Part shown: positions 24,801 through 35,093 of the stretch, one piece after another | Layout of the letters: the number at the start of each line of letters is the position of its first letter | Numbering within the stretch: the first letter of the stretch is position 1 | From: Quercus robur | Lineage: Eukaryota > Streptophyta > Magnoliopsida > Fagales > Fagaceae | Reading direction: 5' to 3' | NCBI RefSeq assembly: GCF_932294415.1 | Contig: NC_065542.1 | Span: 51,573,406 to 51,637,405, forward strand | DNA: 64,000 bases | The notes under the pieces: model-generated | What the model saw: the letters and a program-made list of their open reading frames with translations, nothing else | What the model was told of the DNA's origin: nothing | Database searches by the model: none | Made by a program: the position numbers and the translations under genes

Positions 24801-25416
24801 GTGGATGATACTATTCTATTCTGTGATGCAAATGTGGAGCAACTCCTTCATGTTCGTTTGTTACTTCATTGTTTTTAGGCCATGGTAGGATTGAAGCTCA
24901 ATGTGTCTTAGAGTGAAATGGTTCCTATAAGTGAAGTGAATAATGCGCATGCTTTGGCAGAGATTTTGGGTTGTAGGGTTGGGTCTTTGCCAATGACTTA
25001 TCTCGGTATGCCGTTGGGGGCATCTCATAAGGCCCCCTCTATTAGGAATCCTAAATTGGAAAAAATAGAACGAAAGTTATTTGGGTGAAAGAAAATGTAT
25101 TTGTTGACAAGTGGTAGGCTAACTTTGCTTAAGAATACGTTATCTAGCCTTGCTACTTATTTTTTTATCTCTTTTCACCATCCCTACTCATGTGGCTAAC
25201 AAAATTGAGAAGTTCCAAAGTTATTTTTTGTGGGGTGATTCCAAGACACGCTTGTTGGGTTGGGATAAGGTGTGTATGCCTATTGCCGATGGTGATTTAG
25301 GGATTAGGAAACTAACCACTTTCAATAAAGCCTTACTAGGAAAATGGGTTTTGTGCTTCGGGGTGGAGGAGACTCGACTTTCGAGGAGGGTTGTAGCTAC
25401 TAAATTTGGGGAAGAA

Positions 25417-25447
<31 letters not shown>

Positions 25448-27591
25448 GGGAGAGAGGGGGGGGGGACTTCTAAGCTAGGAAGTGGAGTTCACGAGTGTGG
25501 CTTGTGGAGAAGTATTCAAATGAGAAACTTTTAGCAAAAACATCCAGTTTAAGGTTAAGGTGGGGAATAGAGTGAAATTTTGGACAGATTGGTGGTATGG
25601 GGATCTTCCTCTTCATTTGGCTTTTCTGGTCTAATATAATATTGCTACTAATAGAGTGGTCTCTCTCGACTCTTCTTTGATAAGGCAAGGAGCAGAGGAC
25701 TTGAGAGATTGGGAGGTTCGTTTTATTAGGGGTCCTTATGATTGGGAGGCAGAGTTGGTGGATGATTTCTTTTGGTTCTTGGCAGCCAATTTACCTTCAA
25801 ATGATGATGGTGACCATATGAGATGGAAGTTGACAAAGAATGAGGATTTTAATATCCGCTCATTTTATCATAAGTTGCATGGTTCATCTTCCGTTGTTTT
25901 TCCTTGAAAAGGTATTTGAAAGATAAGGCACCCCGGTGCATCATGTGTCGTTGTTGTGGGGAGATAGTGGATTATTTGTTGCTACATTGTGGGAAGGCTC
26001 ATCGTTTGTGGAACTTTGTCTTTGGTACTTTTGGGATTTCGTGGGTTCTCTCAAGATCAGTTGCAGATTTCTTGTTTGGCTGGTGGAATTGGTTGGGGAA
26101 GCATTCATCTAGCATTTGGAATTTAGCTCTGTTGTGTTTGATGTGGTGTATTTGGAGGAAACGCAATTGGCGGACTTTTGAGGACTTAGATAGATCCGAT
26201 GACTAGTTGCTTGCTTTTTTTACTGGTTCCCTTTTGATTGGTCTAGGGCTTAGAAACTCACATCTAGTGAATCTCTCCCTTTGTTTCTTAGCTCTCTATT
26301 TCTTTGTAATTAGTTTCTTTTCTCTGTTTGTTGCTTTTTCTTCTCTTTTGCAATTTTTGATATGCTTTTTGCTTCTTTGCATAAAACTCTCTATATCTTT
26401 GTAATTAGTTTCTTTTCTCTCTGTTTGTTGCCTTTTCTTTTCTTTTGTAATCTTTGATATGCTTTGTGCTTCTTTGCATTAATTTTTTGAATACACATCT
26501 TTCTTATTTATCAAAAAAAAAAAAGGGTCCAAGACCCTCCAAGAGTTCAAAATCACTAAAAATAAAAATTGGGTCGGGTGGCCACATTTAATCTTTTCTA
26601 ACTCATACACTATTACTTCCTTAATCAACATCTCATTTTTCACTACGTCTATTAATGTTAGTATTTTCAATCTTCCTCTACCTTTTTCCATTCCCTCAAC
26701 CTCCTGAATCAACTCACTCTCTCTTACCTTACCTTACTGATGCAACATTACTTCTTCTCCTCTAAACATATACTAACCAAAAACACAAAAATTACAATAG
26801 AAAAAAAAAAGGGGGGGGGGGATATGAAACCTACATGTTCTTACCTCCCTCTCATTGCACATTGGGATTTGCACCAACACCATGGGATAATACTCCTCCA
26901 CCGCCCCCACATTCCCCTTCTCCTCATCCGCCGCCGCGTACCGCACCGTCGCCACCGGCTTAAGCTTCCGGAACTTGATCCAAAAACACCCAATCATCAA
27001 AACCACACGATCAACCGACTGAATCAAGAACAGCACGATACACACATTCGTCAACGCCTGCAACGGCGGAGCCAAGTAGTTCGCCCGAATCGAGATCCAG
27101 CTCGAATACACAAACCCCAGCATTCCCAACACCTCGTCCGACCCAACCGGCGGCCTGAAATGCCATCCTTTGAAGTACGCCGCAAGCTCCAAACACAGCA
27201 AGATCAGAACCAGAACCAAAAAAGCCTTGATCAGACGGTACAGACGCGACGATGAGGACGACGAAGACGAAGAAGACGAGATCCGACGGTGGGAGATGCG
27301 GAGGAGATAAACGACGCCATTGGCGAGAAAAGCGAAGAAGGAGAAGAGTTGCTGGAACCTCAAGAGGCATAGCCAGTAGAGCTGGCGAGCGCTGCGTGAC
27401 CGTCCCTTCTCGACCGTCGGATCTGAGGTGGGAGTGGTGACCTGTACGGTGAGGATGTCGTTGTTAGAAGAAGAAGAAGAAGAAGTGTCGAGGAGGAGAT
27501 CGTGGTTGGTGTTGTTGTTTTTATCTCTTTGCTGGTTCCACCACTCCTGGAACTCGAAATTCTCAGGTCTTGTCATAATTTTTTTTGACAA
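16685..27591 (-). CDS. CSLC6: Cellulose-synthase-like C, xyloglucan glucan synthase (CSLC6-like)
   Basis: Five exons: 27591-26845, 20199-19891, 18145-17855, 17771-17658, 17320-16685. All introns are GT-AG and every junction keeps frame, giving a 698-aa product, the usual CSLC length. CSLC enzymes polymerise UDP-glucose into the beta-1,4-glucan backbone of xyloglucan in the Golgi membrane. The GT2 motifs are complete: DDSDE (about residue 275), DAD (334-336), TVED (D about 428) and QQHRW (464-468). Membrane spans flank the catalytic domain, two N-terminal and several C-terminal, and the protein ends [10 protein letters not shown]. The N-terminus ([26 protein letters not shown]) fits the CSLC6/CSLC8 type better than CSLC4, 5 or 12. 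The start at 27591 gives an [14 protein letters not shown] leader; the second Met, six residues on, is possible. Intron 1 is 6.6 kb and full of retroelements. The assignment is from remembered family sequence. Confidence 0.95.
17658..17771 (-). CDS. CSLC6: CSLC6-like exon 4 (residues 450-487)
   Basis: A short 38-codon exon from acceptor TTGCAG|TGCCTC to donor AAG|GTATGG. It encodes [20 protein letters not shown], including the QxxRW motif that holds the growing glucan. Confidence 0.94.
17855..18145 (-). CDS. CSLC6: CSLC6-like exon 3 (residues 353-449)
   Basis: Acceptor TGAAG|GGGAATG, donor AGG|GTATAA. It carries [11 protein letters not shown], the FNGTAGVWR acceptor-site segment and the TVEDMD catalytic base motif. 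97 codons, phase 0. Confidence 0.94.
18385..18493 (-). mobile_element. Possible SINE remnant in CSLC intron 2
   Basis: On the minus strand an A-box-like AACCAAATGGTGTCTCC is followed about 35 bases later by a B-box-like GAGTTCAATCC and a short A-rich end. No target duplication was found, so it may be old or only a fragment. The rest of intron 2 (18146-19890) holds no gene. Confidence 0.45.
18827..18876. repeat. T-run followed by a G19 homopolymer
   Basis: About 31 T residues (18827-18857) run directly into 19 G residues (18858-18876) in CSLC intron 2. A second A-run follows at 18928-18941. Confidence 0.9.
19891..20199 (-). CDS. CSLC6: CSLC6-like exon 2 (residues 250-352)
   Basis: Acceptor CACAG|GTTTACC, donor AAG|GTAACT. 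It carries the first catalytic aspartate region (VLDDSDES) and the DxD motif (IFDADF) that binds UDP-glucose and metal. Exactly 103 codons, phase 0 at both ends. Confidence 0.94.
21027..21498 (-). mobile_element. 5'-truncated L1 LINE, zf-RVT end, 13-bp TSD
   Basis: Encodes on the minus strand the zf-RVT zinc-finger region ([18 protein letters not shown], then [15 protein letters not shown]) followed by the 3' UTR and a T-rich end at 21027-21035 (A-tail on the minus strand). Perfect 13-bp duplications ACCAAACCATCTC at 21014-21026 and 21499-21511 define the insertion into the RTE-like fragment. Confidence 0.9.
21700..21793 (-). mobile_element. Short SINE, 94 bp, 11-bp TSD
   Basis: Flanked by GAGTATAGTTG at 21689-21699 and 21794-21804. 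On the minus strand it carries a B-box-like GGTTTGAACCCC and a terminal A8 run. It is probably 5'-truncated, because an A box is not convincing. Confidence 0.68.
21862..22185 (-). mobile_element. RTE-like LINE 3' fragment (ii)
   Basis: Repeats the 3' signature of fragment (i) (acagtaacaacaagtcttaa; tttttgggttcggctatag), followed by the same pyrimidine-rich body. Strongly decayed. Confidence 0.52.
22186..23322. other. CSLC intron 1, unassigned stretch
   Basis: AT-rich intron sequence with no convincing frame or boundary signals. A segment near 22560-22800 faintly resembles a LINE 3' region on the plus strand, but I could not confirm it. Confidence 0.35.
23323..23535 (+). mobile_element. Short copia-type/TRIM-like LTR, 213 bp
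   Basis: Starts TGTTAGTG, ends AATTTAACA, contains TCTATATATGAAG as a TATA box, and is followed immediately by a tRNA-Met-type primer-binding site. A sequence reading CACTAACA at about 23610 mirrors the LTR start. No second direct LTR was found, so the element is truncated. Confidence 0.7.
23536..23548 (+). promoter_or_regulatory. Primer-binding site of the short LTR element
   Basis: TGGTATCAAAGCT directly follows the LTR end. It is the common plant motif TGGTATCAGAGC, complementary to the initiator Met-tRNA, with one change. Confidence 0.7.
23655..24172 (-). mobile_element. RTE-like LINE fragments (iii) and start of (iv)
   Basis: Minus-strand translation of 23662-23910 gives [20 protein letters not shown] and [15 protein letters not shown], resembling the C-terminus of plant RTE polyproteins. 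At 24115-24172 the same 5' segment (gataaatttcaagcc...cttagctta) starts again, showing a second copy that the L1 at 24173 then interrupts. Confidence 0.55.
24173..26524 (+). mobile_element. Decayed L1 LINE (RT + zf-RVT), plus strand
   Basis: 5'-truncated. Reverse transcriptase is readable in pieces: [55 protein letters not shown] (QGDPLSP changed) and a FVDD active site in [10 protein letters not shown]. The zf-RVT part follows at 25904-26206 ([34 protein letters not shown]). Many stops and frameshifts, and a G21 run at 25426-25446 inside the RT-to-zf-RVT linker. It ends in an A run at 26512-26524. It runs antisense to the host gene. Confidence 0.85.
26525..26800 (-). mobile_element. RTE-like LINE fragment (iv), remainder
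   Basis: Continues the copy interrupted by the L1 (ggccacatttaatctttt; tcaccttaccgatgcaac-like). Minus-strand translation includes [15 protein letters not shown], parallel to fragment (iii). It is followed by an A-run and G11 at 26811-26821, only 23 bases inside the exon 1 donor. Confidence 0.5.
26845..27591 (-). CDS. CSLC6: CSLC6-like exon 1 (residues 1-249)
   Basis: Encodes the cytosolic N-terminus with poly-Ser stretches (a repeat of AGA/TCG triplets that may vary in length), two hydrophobic spans ([35 protein letters not shown]), and the start of the GT2 domain to IPMCNERE. The donor is GAG|GTAAGA at 26845/26844. Its GC content is clearly higher than the surrounding intron and flank. Confidence 0.93.
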
Positions 27592-28980
27592 ACCTTAATC
27601 TCTTTTGGTTCGGTCTGTCTCGTGTGTTTTGGTTTTTTTGGTTTTCCTTTTTTGTTGCTGAAAGTGAAGAATGGAAATGGTGGTATGTGAGTGTGTGATC
27701 CGGAGGAGGAGGAGGATTGGATACTGTTAAGGTCTTAAGCTAAATTTAGACAAAAGTACCACCAATTTTAGCGGGGAGGTTTTTTGCTTTGCCTCTTTAT
27801 CATTTGAAGTTGTAGGAAGCAGCAAGCAGAGCCGTGTGAATGTGATGTGCATGTGCCTCTTTGGAGTCAAGACACATCAATACTTAAATGGTTTATGTTG
27901 TAAACTCTAGAGAATAGACCCATCATCATTTCTAATAGTTTTTTAGTGGTTAGTACTTGGGATGGTTTTTATTTTGATTATTTAATCAAATTTGATTTCA
28001 CTTTGCCCTTAAAGTTCATTTCTATTATTGATCTGTTAGTTAAACACCAATAGAAAGAAGTTATTTCCTTTGGTTTAAATTTTCTTAACAATCATATTAT
28101 TCTTAGACATAAACAAAATGACCCTTAATAATTAAAAAAATTAAAATAAAAAACTTAAATTTAAGAGTCCAAATGAAAGTAATCAAGGGTCAAAAGTAGG
28201 GGCATTCACGATGCAGTTCAGTGCGGTTTTTTATCATTTTATGCACCACACCTAAATTTTGCAGTTACAAGTACGATGTAGTGCAGTATACAAGGTGCGG
28301 TTTGGTTGGTTTTAAGATGGTATATTTTTCAAGATGTCATGGCAAATTTCTAATTTACTATTAATAATAATAATGACAATATGACAATAAATTTTTTAAA
28401 AAAAATATAATGTGTGTAACAAATAAAGTAGAACAAATATATACAAGACAAAAAAAAAAATCATTTAAGATTGATAGTAAACTAAAAGTGTCACAAATAT
28501 ATTGTATATACAAAACAAAAAAATAATAATTTTGAACTTTCGATTTTGTGAGATTGAGAGCATGAGATGGAGAAGTGAATGATTTTTTGAACTTTTGATT
28601 TTGTATTTAACCAAAACGAAATCATTTTAATATGAAACTGGAATGCACTAACACTAGGCTGATCACTTACTTCATATAATATTAAATTATTATATATATC
28701 TAATATAAAAATAAATAAATATATAGGGATGTAGTGCGGTTTTTTACAGTTTTTTTATCATAAAATTGTACTCCACACCACACAATATGGTGAGGTGCAA
28801 TTACTTTATTTTGCAGGTGATTTTGGTCGGTTTAGATGTTGTCATGCATGCATTTTAAGTGGTTTGAAAAACACCCTAGTCAAAAGTATAATTTTCTCTT
28901 TCTAATACTAATCATATTTTTTTTAAGTTTACAAAAACTAGTTTTTTTTTCCCCATTTTTCAAGGCAATTTTACTATTTT
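27592..28980 (-). promoter_or_regulatory. CSLC 5' leader and promoter region (copy 1 of a duplicated segment)
   Basis: Directly upstream of the CSLC start codon. From 27651 to 28188 and 28887 to 28980 it is duplicated at 30983-31390 and 34804-35035 (shared blocks include taagctaaatttagacaa, agcggggag, ttttttgctttgcct and tgtaggaagca). It is interrupted by the hAT-like element at 28197-28878. No sharp TATA box could be picked. Confidence 0.65.
28197..28878. mobile_element. hAT-like non-autonomous element, 682 bp, TSD GTCAAAAG
   Basis: Starts TAGGGGCATTCACGATGCAG and ends TGAAAAACACCCTA, imperfect inverted termini (TAGGGG / TAGGGT). A perfect 8-bp target duplication GTCAAAAG lies at 28189-28196 and 28879-28886. 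Subterminal GTGCGGTTTT-like repeats are shared with 15571-16168. The duplicated copy of the locus (near 34950) has the empty site. Confidence 0.87.
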
Positions 28981-30982
28981 AACCTCTTTAAACATTTTCT
29001 CTTCTTCTTTTTTTTTGGGTTGAAAAAGGCCGATATATAAAATTAAATGAAATAGAAATAAGTTAATTACATATATTGGCTACCTTATGTTGAAAACAAT
29101 TTTTTTCGCACCAAATGGCATTATTTCATTGGTGACTCATGCCACATCAACATTATTATAGATATTTGGATAAATATCTTTCAAAACACAAAAGAGCCCA
29201 TATTTTATTCATCTACATGAATTTGGCTCAAATGGCCTACAAGATCTTCACTTATAAGGTGGGTTCATGGTCCATAGTCCTTCTTCATCAATTGGGCTCA
29301 TGACCCACAACATCATCAACATCACTATATGGATCAAGCTCGATCAAAGATTGAAGAATTATGATCCATATTATCTCTCTTATACTTATGGAAACAACTT
29401 CTCCAACAAAAACTTATATTTACACAAAATGAAACTTATGGTCATATGCCCATGGCAAATTATCTTATATTTTTGGGCTCATGATCCAAGCTCATGAGTC
29501 TCATTGAGGAAACTTTGGGAGTTGTGATTTTGAAGGGCCAAAAAGTATGTTCCGTAAATCTCCACAATCTATATTTGATAAAAGAAGCCTGTTACTTGAC
29601 ATGTCTTCTCCAACTCCCTGAAGTTTGACAAGACAATTTGTAGTAAATAACATTTGGTAAGCATTCTATATTACATAACACTTAAAATGATAAAACTTCT
29701 CAATACTCTTTACCTAAAACTTAATGTTCATTATATGGTACAAATTTTGAAATCTAGCCATATTATTTCATATAAACTATATTATAATTTTCAACTAAAT
29801 CTAGCCCAAACTCATGGCTAAACCTTATTGGCTATCTCTAATTTCCATATATAAGAAATATGTTTAATATCTAAGCCAGCTACTGTAATCAACATTAAAT
29901 GCAAGATCAGCCCAAGTATTCCCTTCTAACTACCTAATTTCAGCTTTAAATACTCTTATTGTTCTCCAAGATTTTGTCACAATGTAAAAATATTAGGATT
30001 TGGCTTATCTCCAGTACTTTTTTAACTGGAGATCTCCTTTTGTTTTAAATACACAATAGCAAATGGTAGTAAGTTTTAATCTCCACATTTTATTTAGTTA
30101 GTGGGTGATGTAGCAGTTTTTCAATAAAACAAAAGGAGATTCTAGTTAAAAAAGTATTTGAGGTAGGCCAAACCCAAAAGACTGTCACTATATCTCTAAA
30201 ACTTCATTAAATATCAACCAATTAGTTTATTACTTACTAAAATTACATTGTAATGAAACCATGGACTAAAAATATAATTTCCAAAACATAGAACTTAGCT
30301 AACAAAGCACTAGTAATGTTCAGCACCTGACACATGTCCTAAAGTGGCATTATCAACCATTAATGCTCAATCCCAATAACTAGATGCTATACCCAAAATA
30401 GCAAGACATCCTCAAAAGGGATTTTACCATTTTAATCCAAAATCCTAGTAGCCAACTGCCCTTCCAAAAATAGCAAAATTGCATAAAAAAAGATCTTACC
30501 ATTTCAAGCCAAATCAATGAAAAATATGCTGAATATTTTGTCACTAGCATGACATCAGCAAGTTAATCTCATCTACTTCAGCTCCAGGCAACAACTATCT
30601 TAAAACAGCTTCCTTCTAAAAAAAAAAAAAAAAATCTTAAAACAGCTATGATAGAACAGCTATTCCAGTAACCTTAAATTTTAGAATTTCCTCTTTTGGA
30701 TAAAAACTAAAACTCACTAAAGAAATTACCCTTTTTTGGCTAAAAAACCTTTCCAAATTTTCCTTATTTTCTGATTTTGCCTTCAACTAATTCCATTTTA
30801 GTTTCATACTTGGTTCCATTTAAAGAGGACCTAGCTAAGCCTTAAACATATACTCTTTTCCTACACTGTATACATACATTCTACAACTCTTCTAAAGAAT
30901 CTAAATACCCCATTCTCTCATCTTCTATCTTTCGGAAATTTTACTATTTTGCTGCCCATAAACACATTTCCATGCACTTTTT
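28981..30982. other. Intergenic, no gene recognised
   Basis: AT-rich sequence without a supported frame. A 29255-29560 stretch with repeated gggctcatg(a/g)(t/c)cca words may be retroelement debris. Small A-runs occur at 30620-30636. Confidence 0.4.
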
Positions 30983-31443
30983 TTTTTGCTGGAGTAAAGA
31001 ATGTGGAATGATGTGAGTGTTTGATCCGTAGAAGGAGGAAGAAGCTAATTTTAGGGTCTTAAGCTAAATTTAGACAAGTACACCAATTTTAGCGGGGAGT
31101 TTTTTGCTTTGCCTTTGTCTTTGCTTGCAGCTCTATTATATATATGTTTTGTTTATCTTATCATTTGTAGTTGTAGGAAGCAGGTCATGTGAATGTAATG
31201 TGCATATGCCTCTTTACTCTTTAGACACGTCAATACTTCAGTGGTTTATGGAGTAAACTCTAGAGTGTAGACCCATCATTTCTAATAGATTAAATTTCAT
31301 TTTTGATCCTTAGTACTTGAGAATTTTTCATTTAAGTCCATCAAATTTGATTCCATTTTCAAAGTGGTCCTTTCGTACATTTCTATTATTATTTTTTTTT
31401 TTTTTGATAGGAAATACTCGCACTTTATTGAAGAAGAAGCAAA

Positions 31444-32925
31444 TTACAATTTGTCCTCATTACATGCATGATCTATTAAGCTAGGGCACTCCTCTAGCCA
31501 TGCAATGTAGTCCTCAACATGTTGGGCATGTTGGGCCAATAGATGGGCAGGGACATTTCCCTGCCTTTTGATATGTGACACCTTCCACTGCCTAAAGTGT
31601 GAAGCGTGATCCAAAAATCCTGTGAGTACGTTGACCACTGAGGAGGGAGGGGAGACTAGTCCCTGTAATGCATTGCAGACCATCAACGAATCCCCTTCGA
31701 ATTCTGCTTCTCTGATCCCCACCTCCCTAGCAAAGATGACTCTCATTTCCCATGCTTTTGCTTCTGCTTCTATTGCTCCTAATGGGAACTTCCACCTTTT
31801 GCTGAGGGCTGCAATCACTTCACCTTCACAGTCCTGAATAACAACTCCAGCTCCAGCTTGCTTTCTTTTTGTGAAGACCGCACCATGAATGTTGACTTTG
31901 TAGAGTCCGTGACTTGGAGGTTGCCATGAGACCGTGGCAGTGGTTACCCTCAGATGCTCTGTTTTGGCTTCATTGGCGCTTTGATATTCCGCCACCAAGT
32001 TCATGGCATTTCTCAGGATTGTCCGACCTGCCTTACCTTTTCCGCCCATCCGGAGATCATTTCTATTCTTCCAAATGCCCCAGCAAACCGTAGTGACCTG
32101 CTCCAACAACCCAGGCCGAAGGTGCTCATTCCTCTGCAAACCCCCAAGCACGTCAATGAACTTCCAATTTGCCGAGATTTCAAAAGGCAAAACAAATTTG
32201 CTGTTACGCCAGACTTCCTTGGCATGGTCACAGAGCCACAGTAAATGACAGATGGATTCTTCTTCTTTCCCACACAATTCACAAACCCCGTTTTCTGTAA
32301 TTTTCCTCTTCGCCAGATTTTGTTTCGAAGCAAGGATGTCTCGGCTTGCTTTCCAGGCAAAAAATTTGATTTTCTGAGGGATGTTTAAAGACCAGATAGA
32401 CTTCCATAACCTTCTTCTGGCTGCCCCGTTTGAGCAGTCAGCCATGGCTGTTTGCTTTTGCTCCTCTAGCGCCAATATGTAAGCACTTTTGACAGAGAAT
32501 TTTCCGCTCCGGTTTTCAGCCCAGATTACTCTGTCCCTGTTGTTCGTTGTGCTGAGGGGAATGCTCAGAATTTCATCTCTATCCTCGGGAAGGAACCATT
32601 GCTCAACCTTGACTCTATCCCACTCCTTTGTGTCTCTGTTTATGAGCTCACAGACCAGAGCATCTTTAACAGAGGGCCTTTCTGGTGTAGTTACCTTGTA
32701 GGTACTCGGCCTTGGGATCCATTTGTCACCCCACACCCTTATTTCATTTCCCATTCCTACTTGCCACCTCATGCCTCTTCGAATTACTCCCTGAGCTGCC
32801 ATTATGCTTCGCCATGCATACGACGGATTCCGGCCAATAGTCGCCTCCCTGAAATTACAGTGCGGGAAGTATTTGGCTTTGTAAACCCTGCTAAAAAGGG
32901 ATGTGGAATTAGTTGCAACCGCCAC
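31444..32925 (-). pseudogene. L1 zf-RVT and RNase H part of ORF2
   Basis: A 493-residue open frame in another phase from the RT. zf-RVT region: FAWKASRDILASKQNL, CELCGKEEESICHLLWLCDH, WGIWKNRNDLRMGG. RNase H: YKVNIHGAVFTKRKQAGAGV, AEAKAWEM, FEGDSLMV, GNVPAHLLAQHA. The first catalytic aspartate, expected in VNxDGA, is His here, so this RNase H should be inactive even without the frameshift. Confidence 0.9.
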
Positions 32926-34781
32926 CCCTGTTTGGCCAAGAGAGCCAGATTAAAGCTCCGTAGGTCTCGAAAACCCATACCACCCCGATCCTTCGGCATA
33001 CACATTTTGTCCCAGCTCAGCCATGCTAGTTTCTTCTCGCTCTTAACTTGACCCCACCAAAATTGTCTGATCATTCCTGTCAACTCCTCACACAGCTTCT
33101 TAGGCAGCAAAAAACAATTCATCGTGTATGAGGGCACGGCTTGGGCCACCGCCTTTATTAGAATTTCCTTCCCAGCTTGTGTTAAAAGCTTTTCCTTCCA
33201 TCCTGAGACTTTGTTGGCTACTCTTTGTTTGAGTTGGGCAAAGGTATTGTTTTTTGACCTCCCCACGAGAGATGGCAGCCCGAGGTAAGCTTCATGGGGC
33301 TTGATCACTTGGGCACCAAACATGATTTTTACCTTCTCTTTTGTTGCATTGTTTGTGTTGGGGCTGAAGTACAAGGAGGTTTTGTTGCTGTTTAATTGTT
33401 GCCCTGAGGAGAGTTCATAGACTTTGAGGATCCGTTGGATTTCTGTGGCTTCGTTCACTGTTGCTCTTCCAAAGATTAGGCTGTCGTCGGCGAAAAAAAG
33501 GTGGGACACCCTAGGACCCCGGGCAGAGGCAGCCACACCTTTTATGGCATTTCTTTGGGTGGCCTGATGCAGTAGGGCAGAAAGGCCTTCGGCGCAAAGG
33601 AGGAAAAGGTAGGGCGACAATGGGTCGCCTTGCCTTAGCCCACGGGTTGGGAGGATATGACCACAAGGATTCCCATTGATACGGACAGCATACTTCACCG
33701 AGGACACGCAGCGCATCACAATGCTAATCCATTGATCATGGAAACCAAGCTTCCGCATAATAAGTTGTAGACAATCCCATTCGACGCGGTCGTATGCCTT
33801 GCTCATATCCAACTTGACCGCCATCTCCCCACATTTGCCTTTCCTTTTCTTGCTAATGTGATTCATCATTTCATGAGCAACCAACACATTGTCTGTGATG
33901 AGGCGTTCAGCCACAAAGGCGCTTTGGTTCTCACCTATGATTTCCTGCAAAACCCGTTTCATCCTATTCGCCACAACTTTGGATGCTATTTTGTAAGCCA
34001 CATTACACAATGATATTGGTCTATAATCAGTTACTCTCTCAGGATTCTTTGTTTTTGGGATAAGCACAATGTGAGTGTCATGGAATTTTGGGGGAGCAAT
34101 ACCATGGTTTAAGAATTCAAGTGCTGTATTAATAACAATGGACTTAACAGTGGGCCAAAAATGATGATAAAACAGGGGAGGCATACCGTCTGGGCCCGGA
34201 GCAGTAAGGGGATGCATTTGCTTGAGCGCCTTCTCCACTTCCCTTGCCTGGAAGTCTTGGATGAGAGAAAAGTTCATTCTCTCGGTGACCTTTGCTTGTA
34301 TGGCATCTAACAGCTCTCCCGCCACATTTGGTCGTGAGGTAGTAAATAGCTGCTCAAAGTGGCTCACAAAAATCTGCCCAACGAAATCCATATTGTCATG
34401 CCACACATTATTTTCATCCATGATCCTGTTTATCATGTTCCTTTGATGCCGGTTTGAGGCCTTGGTATGGAAAAAGGAGGTGTTTTTGTCCCCTGCCTTC
34501 AGCCAGTTGTTCCGGCTTCTTTGGTGCCACATTTCTTCTTCAATACCGAGCCACCTGTTCAGTTCCTTTTTTATGTTATGAGTTTCTTCTAGGTCTGTGG
34601 CAGCACCCTTCAGATTCTCAAGTGCTTGAAGTTTTCTTTGTAGCTCAGCAACTTGTTTTCCTACATGCCCAAAACTTTGCATGTTCCAAGACTTTAGTGA
34701 TGCTTGGCACTCCTCAATGCAAACTTCCAAAGGCCACTGAGAGACTTTACACCGACCCCTTTCCCAAGCCTCATGAACCAC
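32802..34781 (-). pseudogene. L1 reverse transcriptase part of ORF2
   Basis: A 659-residue open frame. It opens with the linker that precedes RT in plant L1 ([20 protein letters not shown]), then RT motifs: [69 protein letters not shown] and the catalytic [12 protein letters not shown] copies the element RNA at the nicked target. The frame ends after [11 protein letters not shown], where a frameshift separates it from the zf-RVT/RNase H part. Confidence 0.92.
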
Positions 34782-35035
34782 ATCAATTTACATTTCTATT
34801 ATTGATCTGGAAGTTAAGTACCAATAAAAATAAATTGGTTCTTCTAGTTTAAACTCTCTCTTAATAGTCATATTCATAGACATAGACAAAATGACCCTTA
34901 ATCAAACACCCTAAATTTAAGAAACCAAATGAAAACAATCGATGGTCAAAAATATAATTTTGTCTTATTGATACTAAGAACATTATTTTTTTTAAATTTA
35001 CAAAAACTGGTTATTTCGTTTTACAGGGCCATTTG

Positions 35036-35049
35036 AAAAAAAAAAAATA

Positions 35050-35093
<44 letters not shown>

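Larger units (their letters stand above)
31391..34789 (-). mobile_element. 5'-truncated L1 LINE, 3.4 kb, TSD ACATTTCTATTATT
   Basis: Perfect 14-bp duplications at 31377-31390 and 34790-34803. The A-tail (T run on the plus strand) is at 31392-31405. On the minus strand it carries RT, then zf-RVT and RNase H; the endonuclease domain and 5' UTR are missing. The reading frame shifts once around 32800-32925. The empty site is preserved at 28011-28030 in copy 1 of the locus. Confidence 0.93.
30983..35035. repeat. Copy 2 of the CSLC upstream segment, split by an L1
   Basis: 30983-31390 and 34804-35035 together mirror 27651-28960 in the same orientation. The match covers the transcript leader and promoter side but not CSLC exon 1, which is absent here. 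Divergence is moderate with several indels, so the duplication is old. The L1 between the two halves carries a perfect target duplication. Confidence 0.82.

Noticed and set aside
26740-27255. 171-aa plus-strand frame over CSLC exon 1
   Set aside because: Antisense shadow of the GC-rich, conserved CSLC exon; no domain.
28197-28878. Endogenous pararetrovirus or other viral insert
   Set aside because: No coat, movement or RT domain; TIRs and an 8-bp TSD show a DNA transposon. No viral sequence was recognised elsewhere in the window.
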